Below, piece by piece: positions 1-7,503 of a stretch of 24,004 nt of DNA. The position numbers and the translations under genes were made by a program. Source of the DNA: Bacteroidales bacterium (GTDB taxonomy: Bacteria; Bacteroidota; Bacteroidia; Bacteroidales; Dysgonomonadaceae). Positions within the stretch are counted from its first letter, which is position 1. Each line of letters starts with the position of its first letter. Location: NCBI GenBank assembly GCA_012728155.1, contig JAAYFR010000252.1, positions 1-24,004 on the forward strand. The letters are read 5' to 3'. Under the pieces are notes generated by a model. The model was not told where the DNA came from. It did not search any database and saw only the letters and a program-made list of their open reading frames with translations.

Positions 1-78
1 TATCCCCAAGATCAAAACCGCGATGGAGACAAAAACAATTATTTTCGTTTTTCTGTTCATACAATTGTGTTGCTCTTT

Positions 79-108
79 TTTGAAAGTAATGTGGGTGGTT
101 TAAGTTTG
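79..108 (+). promoter_or_regulatory. Putative promoter of the YhcC-like radical SAM gene
   Basis: A TTTG (79-82) is followed after 18 bases by TAAGTTTG (101-108). This fits the Bacteroidetes sigma-ABfr pattern of a -33 TTTG and a -7 TAnnTTTG, whose usual spacing is about 19. It is the only site in the window where both elements are recognisable. Transcription would begin near 115, leaving a leader of roughly 118 bases that contains both copies of the 50-bp repeat. In the second repeat copy the equivalent site reads CAAGTTTG, so it has lost the T of the box. Assigned by eye. Confidence 0.45.
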
Positions 109-230
109 TCTTCTGCTCATTTAGCTTGACAAAAACGTTCAATTTCATTAGTCGTTTTTTCGCTATGGCATAATCCAAACAAGTTTGTCTTCTGCTCATT
201 TAGCTTGACAAAAACGTTCAATTTCATTAG
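102..230. repeat. Perfect 50-bp direct repeat pair (102-151 and 181-230)
   Basis: The same 50 bases occur at 102-151 and 181-230 without a mismatch, separated by 29 bases (period 79). The second copy ends two bases before the start codon of the radical SAM gene. The first begins inside the -7 box of the likely promoter. A weaker resemblance (GACAAAAAC followed by an AT-rich run) is present at 28-36. The flanking bases differ on both sides, so the repeat boundary is sharp. This looks like a recent leader duplication. Only two copies are seen and the left side may continue beyond the window. Confidence 0.9.
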
Positions 231-232
231 GC

Positions 233-1159
233 ATGTTTTCAAGATACAGACCATATCGTGATTTCACCGAATTCCTATCGGCCCAATTTCCCTATAAGGT
301 ACAAAAAATATCTCTCAATGCCGGCTTTACCTGTCCCAATCGCGATGGCAGTAAAGGGCATGGTGGATGTACTTATTGCAACAACCAAAGTTTTAGTCCC
401 GGTTATGGTAAACCAACAAAAAGTATCTCGGAACAATTGTCAGATGGCATCACTTTCTTCTCACACAAATATCCGGAGATGAAGTACTTGGCCTATTTCC
501 AATCTTATACCAATACCTACGACACTCTGGATTCCCTTATCTCCAAATATGAAGAGGCACTCTCCTATCCCAATGTGGTGGGATTGATTGTGGGTACACG
601 CCCCGATTGTATGCCCACCCAATTGCTTGATTATTTTGAAATGCTCCGCAAGAAAATCTTTGTCATGGTGGAATACGGTGTAGAATCTACTTTGAATAGG
701 ACATTGGAGAGGGTAAATCGGCAACACACCTATGAAGAATCGGCAGAGATGATCTGTGAAACCGCACGGAGAAATATCATTACTGGTGCTCATGTGATCC
801 TTGGTTTACCAGGAGAAACGAGAGAAGAGATACTTTCACATGCAGATAAGCTCTCACAACTACCTCTCACAGCCCTAAAAATTCACCAGTTACAAATTAT
901 CAGAGGAACAGCCATGGCAAAAGAGTTCTATTTATTACCCGAATCATTTCATCTTTTCGAGCTGGATGAATATGTCGACCTATGTATTGATTTTGCTGAA
1001 AGAGTGAAACCGGAAATTTATATCGAACGATTTACCTCCCAATCTCCTAAGAATCTATTGATTGCACCCGCTTGGGATCAGAAAAATTATGTGGTGAGGG
1101 AAAAAATCATAAAGCGATTCCAGGAAAGAGAAAGCTGGCAGGGACGATTGTGTAGATAA
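233..1159 (+). CDS. Radical SAM protein, YhcC/TIGR01212-like
   Basis: This 308-residue protein belongs to the radical SAM group related to Elp3 and known as YhcC or TIGR01212. The 4Fe-4S ligands are Cys34, Cys46 and Cys49. They form a C-X11-C-X2-C arrangement, longer than the classic CX3CX2C and typical of this group. The core barrel follows, with a glycine-rich stretch at VILGLPGETREE around residues 188-199 and a helical C-terminal part. Its substrate is not established, so no reaction can be named beyond reductive cleavage of S-adenosylmethionine. It is expected to be cytoplasmic and appears monocistronic, convergent with the lipoate ligase gene. No Shine-Dalgarno sequence precedes the ATG; the upstream bases are the 3' end of a 50-bp repeat. 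Family assignment is strong, biological role unknown. Confidence 0.88.
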   Translation: MFSRYRPYRDFTEFLSAQFPYKVQKISLNAGFTCPNRDGSKGHGGCTYCNNQSFSPGYGKPTKSISEQLSDGITFFSHKYPEMKYLAYFQSYTNTYDTLDSLISKYEEALSYPNVVGLIVGTRPDCMPTQLLDYFEMLRKKIFVMVEYGVESTLNRTLERVNRQHTYEESAEMICETARRNIITGAHVILGLPGETREEILSHADKLSQLPLTALKIHQLQIIRGTAMAKEFYLLPESFHLFELDEYVDLCIDFAERVKPEIYIERFTSQSPKNLLIAPAWDQKNYVVREKIIKRFQERESWQGRLCR

Positions 1160-1223
1160 TCCGGGAAAGGGAGTTATAGCCAATCAATCAACCGCTGCGA
1201 TCTGCATTCCTGCAAGGCAACAG

Positions 1224-1952
1224 TTACATCCTATAGTTCCAACTCCGTTGTCTATATTTCTCTTTCTGTAACGTTTCTATCTCCACTTTCTCCCGACTCC
1301 CAAATGAGTCGATATGATCCCTCTCCAACACCAAAGCCATCAATTGCACAAACTGCCGAAAAAAATGCTCCGGTTCAGGGTTGATTCCTTTCATGATTTT
1401 TAAGTAGGGGCGAATATTTTTGACTGGACTGGACACCGAAGCGGTTGCTTTTCTGATCAGGTCTCTCTTTTCTGGATTCAGCGACCTCCTAAGCATCTCT
1501 AAATCTGTATCATAAAGCAAAGTTCCATGATGCATCTCACGTCCCTTAGAGAGATGCGATGCTGTACCCGATATTTTGTAACCCTCCAACCAAAGATCTT
1601 TTCGTCTCCTTACTTCAACTGGAATATCAAATTGACGAAGCGCCTCCACCACCGGGTCGAGAAAGCGAGCGCTTAAAGGCTCTCCGCTTTTACCATGGAT
1701 AAAACTATAATTAAGGTTTCCACTATCGTGATATACAGCACCTCCTCCCGATAATCGACGTATAATCCGGATATCATGCGCCATACAAAAATCCTGATCG
1801 ACCTCATTCAACACCGCCTGATTCGAACCAATAATGACACTTGGTTCATTGACATACAACAGCAGAAAATCTTCTCCTCTTCTCGAGAAAAGATACTCTT
1901 CTGCAGCTAAATTGAACGAAGGTGAGGTAAATTGAGACAGGATGATATTCAT
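1224..1952 (-). CDS. lplA: Lipoate--protein ligase, catalytic domain only
   Basis: The 242-residue protein carries the lipoate/biotin ligase fold signature RRLSGGGAVYHD (residues 65-76) and the lysine motif GYKISGTA with Lys126, which corresponds to the adenylate-binding lysine of LplA. The family joins lipoate to lysines of 2-oxoacid dehydrogenase and glycine-cleavage H proteins in the cytoplasm, through lipoyl-AMP. E. coli LplA is about 338 residues with a small C-terminal accessory domain. Here the protein stops at SWNYRM, where the large domain normally ends, so the accessory domain is absent. The ATG overlaps the stop of the LacI-type regulator by 4 bp, suggesting translational coupling. 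The product could instead be an octanoyl- or lipoyl-transferase of the same fold. The gene symbol is given on fold and motif grounds. Confidence 0.82.
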   Translation of the reverse strand: MNIILSQFTSPSFNLAAEEYLFSRRGEDFLLLYVNEPSVIIGSNQAVLNEVDQDFCMAHDIRIIRRLSGGGAVYHDSGNLNYSFIHGKSGEPLSARFLDPVVEALRQFDIPVEVRRRKDLWLEGYKISGTASHLSKGREMHHGTLLYDTDLEMLRRSLNPEKRDLIRKATASVSSPVKNIRPYLKIMKGINPEPEHFFRQFVQLMALVLERDHIDSFGSREKVEIETLQKEKYRQRSWNYRM

Positions 1953-3016
1953 GACATAAAATTGAACTGGTTATAATAACCGATCGTCTCTTTAGTTAGG
2001 ATATCGAGCTGCGTGAAGTTTTCCACCTTTACCGGTTTCCGGTATATCAGGTATTCAATCAATGTCTTCATTGCCAAAAAACCTTGATGTTCAGGCTCCT
2101 GTCCGATCAGAAAATCGATGTATCCCTCTTTCAGTCCCCTTACGTTGGGAGCTGTAAGATCCAGACAGACCAACTTAATATCATGAATTCCGTTTTTAGC
2201 GAAATAATCGGCCACAATTCCTCCCCTGGAATTAAGCACCACTACCCCTCCAATATTTTGTTGGCGCTGAAAAAAATCGGTCAGTTGATGATCAAACTTC
2301 TCAGGTTCCATCGCAGTAAAAGAGATTCTCTGCACATTATTGCCAATATTCTTCTCTTGCAGATAATCATTAAAACCCTGCTTCCTCAATATACTCGTAT
2401 TGGCACTTTGATCCCCTATCCTCACAGCTTGTAACATCCCGATGTCACTCCCCGATGGAATAATAGAGGTAATGAGCTTGGCCACCAGATACCCGCAAAC
2501 ATAATGATCGGATGTAAAAAAGGCAAGAGGTGAACTATTCTCTAATGGAGAGTCAACAAAAATATAGGGAATTTCCTTTTCTTCCAATTGTTTCGAAAGT
2601 CGAACCGACTCCTCCTTAAAAGTGGCCCCTATAATAACCGCGTCGGCATCTGTCTCTGCTACCCGATCAAAGATCTCCCTACAGGAATAAATATCGTATT
2701 GGTTATAAGTATATACCAGACATTGTACTCGAATATTCTCAAACTCTTCCAGTGCATAGCTGATACCGGCATGAATACTCTCCCAATACTCGCCTTTCAT
2801 TATGTTGGGAGTGGTAATCACCACCTTGTATTTTCTCTTTAATGATAATCCTGAAATATGAATATTGGGTTTGTAATCCACCTTTTTTAAAACCGTTTCC
2901 ACAGCAATACGTGCCGATTCCGATACATTCCCCCTATTATGGAGTATCCTATCTACCGTACCCACCGAGACACCGGCCATTTGCGCAATATCTTTAATAC
3001 GAATTTTTCGTTTCAT
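1949..3016 (-). CDS. LacI-family transcriptional regulator
   Basis: This 355-residue protein has an N-terminal LacI helix-turn-helix at about residues 5-50 (DIAQMAGVSVGTVDRILHNRG). A hinge follows, then a periplasmic-binding-protein-like effector domain to the end, seen as alternating beta/alpha segments such as VVITTPN, ADAVIIGATF and GVVVLNSRGG. Such regulators usually bind a sugar or sugar derivative and repress a neighbouring uptake or utilisation operon. No sugar gene is adjacent. The only downstream partner is the lipoate ligase, overlapping by 4 bp, so its target is probably elsewhere or is autoregulatory. The 106 bases upstream are AT-rich with no clear TAnnTTTG box. Family is certain, ligand unknown. 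Confidence 0.88.
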   Translation of the reverse strand: MKRKIRIKDIAQMAGVSVGTVDRILHNRGNVSESARIAVETVLKKVDYKPNIHISGLSLKRKYKVVITTPNIMKGEYWESIHAGISYALEEFENIRVQCLVYTYNQYDIYSCREIFDRVAETDADAVIIGATFKEESVRLSKQLEEKEIPYIFVDSPLENSSPLAFFTSDHYVCGYLVAKLITSIIPSGSDIGMLQAVRIGDQSANTSILRKQGFNDYLQEKNIGNNVQRISFTAMEPEKFDHQLTDFFQRQQNIGGVVVLNSRGGIVADYFAKNGIHDIKLVCLDLTAPNVRGLKEGYIDFLIGQEPEHQGFLAMKTLIEYLIYRKPVKVENFTQLDILTKETIGYYNQFNFMS

Positions 3017-3122
3017 ATTAGACTGATTTTAAACTTTTCTAAAATAATGATCAATTACAAACAGATAAACAATGGTACAAAGTAATGATATATTTTCAAA
3101 GGGAATTGCATTTAGATTGTGA

Positions 3123-5333
3123 TTATTCCACTAACTTTTTTAAAATAATCGTTTTTGCCTGAAAATCGTTTGCTTTCTTCGCTATCAACACTATTTCATT
3201 CCATTTGTCAAGTGGAACAACCGACCTCCCATAGATCTTTGTGGCTGATATATGCAACTTATTCCCTTCAAGTTGATAATCGGAACGAAAACCACCCGAG
3301 TCATTCGAATAGTTGAAAGAGAGTGCCTCCACTCCTTCAACGCCATATCCTTCGGGAATCTCTATCTCAATATCGTAGGAGAGGCTCAGTGCTGCGGGAA
3401 GATAGGCGTCGATAGTACGCTGTTCATCCCGTTCCGAAGGCTCCCAATGTTGCCCGATCAGTCTGCCCACTTCAAGGATTAAGTTATCCCCTGCATTTTT
3501 CACCAACCCCTCCACAGTGTAAGAGACGGTATAATCCAATGCAGGACGATCGGTTGTTATACCCATCGAGTTGAAAAAAAACTCTTCAATCTTTTCCGGC
3601 TTTTCTCCATGATATTCGGTAAGTTCCAACTCAATAATTTCTTTTTGCTCCTTCTTATGGCTTTCCAACACAGAGGTAAATTCATCAATCCGCTTACGGG
3701 TTGATTTATTTGCCTGCAATTCCTCCATCAAGGTATGCCCTATACCCAGCTTTTTTCTCATCTCCTTATCCCAATCTTCATAGAGAAGCAGCTGCCAATA
3801 ATCTTCTTTCATATTACCGGTACATCTTACATTACGTTTCACACTCAACTGGGAGAGGTTGTCGATTGGGATAGTCACTTCAATCCGTGATGCAAGAAGA
3901 TTATCTTCCGCTTTTGATTCCGGAATTTCATATTGCCCCCCATTACCTTCTATGCCATAACTTTTATTGGCAGCATATTTTACTACCTCAATGGTAGAGG
4001 CACTCTCCCCTTGATATTCAGGAGGCACCTCACCGGCGTATCTATACCCATTCCTGAAAAAGAAAAGCTGATGATCATTTGCCAACAAGCCGGTGATCAT
4101 ATCGTCATCCGAAACCACCTCCTCTTTTCTAGGGCCCAATCTGCTTGTGACAAACAAAAACTTATGCTTTACATTATACTCTTCAAAGAGTTGTTGCAGG
4201 CGTACCATAAACTTCAATCCGGGATAATTGGCATAATCGTTCGGCCAGTGATAGAATAATGCTTCATAAATCACTATTGCCTTTTCTTCATCACCCATTG
4301 CGGGGTTGTTATCCATCAATTCCGACAGGGTCTTCTTTACTTTTTTATCGGTATCCTTCATCCAGAACATCTGTTTCTCCTGGGCTGCTAAAAAAGTCTT
4401 GGCATCGTTCAGGTATTCATCATAAGGAAGATTTTCATATACACCGCCTTTACGTGCATTGGGCGATTTAACTATCAACTTGGATGCATTGTTCAGCACA
4501 TACATACGAATCATAGGGAAAGTCCTGTATGGCGATATCCAGCGCATCTCATCCAACGCGTCCACTTTCTCAAGATTCTCTGCCTCGGCGTCGAGTATAT
4601 AATTATTGTCCGTATCAGTGGAGTGTCTCATTTCAGGGGCACCGTTGAGGGATCGGTATTCTACCGTGAGCTTATCCCCAAATTCGCAGTGGATAGAATA
4701 TTTCAAGATGGGATATTGCCCAAAAAAAAGAAATAACTCGGGCGGCACATTATAGGTCTCGAGTTCCATCTCGTCACAAACAAAATAGTCGAGAATATCT
4801 CCTACCTGCAAACCCGGAATGGCCACTTTCTTTAGTGTTTCCTTCTCTTTCTTCCCTTCTGTGAAAGCAATCGCCTCTTCATCGACTGCCACCTCAACCA
4901 CACTGCCATCCGGTTTGATCACCCGCGCGCCGACAATCGTCTTGAGTTTGTTCGATCGCATATGTCCACTTATCCTGGTCTCTTCCGTGAAAGACAATTC
5001 TGAAAACTCCGCCAAAGCCGACAGGTCGTTTAGCTTCACCATCTGCCGGTCGATATTGGTATAATATAGTTCGCGGTTGACATCCCCAAAGAGAAGGGCA
5101 TTCATCCTGAATCGGTTCTTGCTGGTTGCCTCTATATGTTGGTGACGCGCCAAAATAACTGCCGATTCATTTTCATACCCTGGCGGCAATTCATACTGCA
5201 TAAATTCGGGTTTATCCCACGCCCACACCATTTCCCTTACAGTTTGTGCATGAGTCTTAGGAATATCCGCAAAACAATTTATTGAAACCAGTAAAAATAA
5301 TAGTGAAACCGGGAGAGAGATTTTCGTTGTCAT
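3123..5333 (-). CDS. Secreted DUF3857 protein with degenerate transglutaminase domain
   Basis: Starting at the ATG at 5333 gives 736 residues with a clean signal peptide (hydrophobic run SLPVSLLFLLVSINCFA). An upstream in-frame start exists at 5384 but would overlap the preceding gene and bury the signal peptide; the chosen start lies 13 bases after that gene's stop. A DUF3857-type beta region follows, with the family-like phrase GARVIKPDGSVVEV at about residues 135-148. Next comes a transglutaminase-like fold (about 345-435) and a C-terminal DUF3858-like beta domain. In the transglutaminase region the catalytic Cys of the GDCKG motif appears replaced by Gly (YPGLKF). The His is kept (NDHQLFFF). 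The Asp of the LDPT motif is apparently Gly. It therefore probably does not catalyse and may bind glycans or peptides in the periplasm. Function unknown. Confidence 0.8.
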   Translation of the reverse strand: MTTKISLPVSLLFLLVSINCFADIPKTHAQTVREMVWAWDKPEFMQYELPPGYENESAVILARHQHIEATSKNRFRMNALLFGDVNRELYYTNIDRQMVKLNDLSALAEFSELSFTEETRISGHMRSNKLKTIVGARVIKPDGSVVEVAVDEEAIAFTEGKKEKETLKKVAIPGLQVGDILDYFVCDEMELETYNVPPELFLFFGQYPILKYSIHCEFGDKLTVEYRSLNGAPEMRHSTDTDNNYILDAEAENLEKVDALDEMRWISPYRTFPMIRMYVLNNASKLIVKSPNARKGGVYENLPYDEYLNDAKTFLAAQEKQMFWMKDTDKKVKKTLSELMDNNPAMGDEEKAIVIYEALFYHWPNDYANYPGLKFMVRLQQLFEEYNVKHKFLFVTSRLGPRKEEVVSDDDMITGLLANDHQLFFFRNGYRYAGEVPPEYQGESASTIEVVKYAANKSYGIEGNGGQYEIPESKAEDNLLASRIEVTIPIDNLSQLSVKRNVRCTGNMKEDYWQLLLYEDWDKEMRKKLGIGHTLMEELQANKSTRKRIDEFTSVLESHKKEQKEIIELELTEYHGEKPEKIEEFFFNSMGITTDRPALDYTVSYTVEGLVKNAGDNLILEVGRLIGQHWEPSERDEQRTIDAYLPAALSLSYDIEIEIPEGYGVEGVEALSFNYSNDSGGFRSDYQLEGNKLHISATKIYGRSVVPLDKWNEIVLIAKKANDFQAKTIILKKLVE

Positions 5334-5346
5334 ACATATCTTCAAT

Positions 5347-7206
5347 TTAATTTTTTTCAAGGGTAATCTGCCGGGTATAGGCATTTTTCAACAATCCAAT
5401 ATCTTTGTTCCACTGAAGGAAATTCGATTTTGACAAAGTCCTGTTTTTAATCGTTATCTCTTTTTGATACAGAATGCTCTGCTCTTCTATTGTATACCGA
5501 ATGCTGAACCGATAATCATCCGTCACAATTTCCATGTCCGCGGGAATATCTTTCATGCGATAGCCTTCGGGAATCTCTATGATGATGCGATTCCGAATCA
5601 TTTGGCAGAAGGAAAAGGCGTAGTCATTCTTCCTTTTGAGCGTATCGATCACCAACCCTGCAAATTCTTTGAAAACATCCAGATCGACATATAACTCATC
5701 TGAGAAAGAACGAAGAGACGAAGGGCGTAACTCTTCGTATGAAATGGAGAGATTTCCCGAGCCAACCTCTATCCCTTGGATCTGTAATCCGAAAATAGAA
5801 TCGGTTGGATTGTTGCTCTTTAGGAAATTTTTCAGATAGATATTCCTGTCGGCGCTACCCGTATAACGAATGGCAGAGGTGATTCCATACTTGGGTTCTC
5901 CGCTGAAAGACAACTCCGATTCACCTTTTAACCTTCCATCCTCAACCACATATCGGCTAACCAACTGAATACTATTATGCGACGGAGGGAGTAAAGGTGT
6001 ACGAAGCATCAGATAATGATCGCCATCTTCCACCATGGCCATTTTTCCCTGAATGGGGTAAGCAATCTCGCCAAATGGCATAAACTTGACGGTAGGGTCC
6101 AGGAAATGAAATTCGTTGTCATGGTGCAAAGCACATATCATATGGTCGGCCGAAGGGATAGGCAATTTCCATTCTCGACCGGCATCTGTTGTGTTTATCC
6201 ATACCAGGCGGGCGTCAAATCCTTCTGCCTGCAACAAACATTTCAACAGGTTAGACATCCCTTTGCAATCTCCATATTTCTTCCTTATCACTGCTTGCGC
6301 CTCATCAGGTTTAAATCCCTGAACCCCGTATTCGAATGCGATATATCGTATATTGTTCTGAACCCAATTGAGCAGCGCATTAATTTTATCCCTGTCGGTT
6401 TCACTCCCCTTGGTGATCTCTTTGGCAAGATGCGCTACCACTTCATGGTCATTCTCAGCCATATCGGCTTTGCTTTTACACCACCTGTACATATGGTCGA
6501 AGCTGTAAAAATACTCTTCCGACTTTTTATTGACGACCGCTTTTCGGGGTACAACCTGGATTGAAGGGAATGTAAGCATATAATCGGGCATAAACTCTTC
6601 GTGCCGATATGCCTCCCGGTTCTCTACCTGATAGATATATATGGTATTTCCTGAGTTGGGATCCATACTTTTTGAACTGCTTATACCCCGATCAAAATTG
6701 TTTTCCACAATATCAATTTCCATCCACTGAGGAACGATGATACGAATTGTTTTATTCCTGATAAAATGGGGCTCTACGATATTGATAAACGAAAATCCAA
6801 ATGGATCTTTATAGTTCTTTTCATAGGTTACCCTACCCACTTCATCCCTATCTTTAAATTGTAGGGTAAGATGACACACCTTACTGTCGTCATAAAAAAT
6901 ATTTTCTTGGGCATAAGTCTCATATTTGGGAGAAGAGGCTTTCACTCCCTTCACCCTGATCTTGGTTATCTCTGAATTGATATCATAAAAACGAAAAAAG
7001 GTGACCGGTTGGACATTTTTAATGCAGGAATAGAGGATATCCTGATTCTCTTTCACTACTACCCGGTTGTTCTCAATCACATACCTATAGGTTGATTGCT
7101 GCTCGCTGATGATCATATCGTCATCCATGTTCTGAGACAGGAGAGAAATGGGAAAGAAAGAGATTAACAACAGCCAATAATAGTTCATATAGATAGAATA
7201 ATTCAT
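5347..7206 (-). CDS. Secreted DUF3857/transglutaminase-like protein with intact triad
   Basis: The 619-residue protein begins with a hydrophobic signal segment (WLLLISFFPISLLS); an alternative ATG at 7188 gives a slightly shorter signal peptide. The DUF3857 region spans about residues 35-230 and the transglutaminase core about 265-400. Its triad is visible as Cys314 in YGDCKG, His355 in ADHMI and Asp370 in FLDPT. A DUF3858-like beta region completes it. Bacterial members of this fold are cysteine hydrolases or transferases of the envelope, but no substrate is established for this group. It lies upstream of a paralogue that has lost the triad, with 13 bases between them, so the two are likely co-transcribed. 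A distal -7 box at 7376-7383 could drive both. Family and triad are clear, role inferred only. Confidence 0.85.
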   Translation of the reverse strand: MNYSIYMNYYWLLLISFFPISLLSQNMDDDMIISEQQSTYRYVIENNRVVVKENQDILYSCIKNVQPVTFFRFYDINSEITKIRVKGVKASSPKYETYAQENIFYDDSKVCHLTLQFKDRDEVGRVTYEKNYKDPFGFSFINIVEPHFIRNKTIRIIVPQWMEIDIVENNFDRGISSSKSMDPNSGNTIYIYQVENREAYRHEEFMPDYMLTFPSIQVVPRKAVVNKKSEEYFYSFDHMYRWCKSKADMAENDHEVVAHLAKEITKGSETDRDKINALLNWVQNNIRYIAFEYGVQGFKPDEAQAVIRKKYGDCKGMSNLLKCLLQAEGFDARLVWINTTDAGREWKLPIPSADHMICALHHDNEFHFLDPTVKFMPFGEIAYPIQGKMAMVEDGDHYLMLRTPLLPPSHNSIQLVSRYVVEDGRLKGESELSFSGEPKYGITSAIRYTGSADRNIYLKNFLKSNNPTDSIFGLQIQGIEVGSGNLSISYEELRPSSLRSFSDELYVDLDVFKEFAGLVIDTLKRKNDYAFSFCQMIRNRIIIEIPEGYRMKDIPADMEIVTDDYRFSIRYTIEEQSILYQKEITIKNRTLSKSNFLQWNKDIGLLKNAYTRQITLEKN

Positions 7207-7503
7207 GCGATTATTTCATTTTTATATTCCGGTGTATGACAATTCGAGTGAAACGAGAATCGCCGACTTCCTAAGAGATAAGAACTGGAGGCAACTCGCA
7301 TTGAATCATGAACTCGGCTGAGAACAGTTGCCCTGTTTGTTGCATACAATAAGTGAAATGAATCGTATTACAGTGCAAAAATAATAAATTAACTTCAATT
7401 TATTCCATTGTGCCACAAAATACCGGATAAATGTCTGATCTTTGCCTTCTATAAATGTGCATACCATTTCCATCACATTTTTTATAACAATCGAAATCGG
7501 GAT
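7207..7503. other. Divergent intergenic region
   Basis: This 297-base stretch separates the minus-strand transglutaminase operon from the plus-strand DUF5686 gene. It contains a minus-strand -7 box (7376-7383) and, on the plus strand, a one-mismatch box GATCTTTG near 7437-7444 that could serve the DUF5686 gene. The DUF5686 frame is open upstream to 7408, but that extension lacks signal-peptide character. No RNA gene or strong hairpin was seen. Confidence 0.4.
7376..7383 (-). promoter_or_regulatory. Putative -7 box of the DUF3857 operon
   Basis: The minus strand reads TATTTTTG followed by C, a full match to TAnnTTTG. It would start transcription near 7369 and leave a leader of about 160 bases before the ATG at 7206. 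No TTTG is found at the expected -33 distance. The leader is much longer than elsewhere in the window, so this call is tentative. Confidence 0.3.

Noticed and set aside
1..149. Minus-strand frame starting in the repeat and running off the left edge
   Set aside because: About 49 codons without a signal peptide, domain or ribosome binding site. It overlaps the likely promoter of the radical SAM gene and its start lies inside a duplicated segment.
102..230. CRISPR array (50-bp repeat with 29-bp spacer)
   Set aside because: Only two copies are present, the repeat is longer than usual, the second copy abuts a start codon, and no cas gene is in view. The left edge is cut, so an array end cannot be fully excluded.
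6016..6564. Long plus-strand frames opposite the transglutaminase gene (and similar ones opposite recG)
   Set aside because: They are antisense shadows of genes with clear families and show no domain or start signals of their own.
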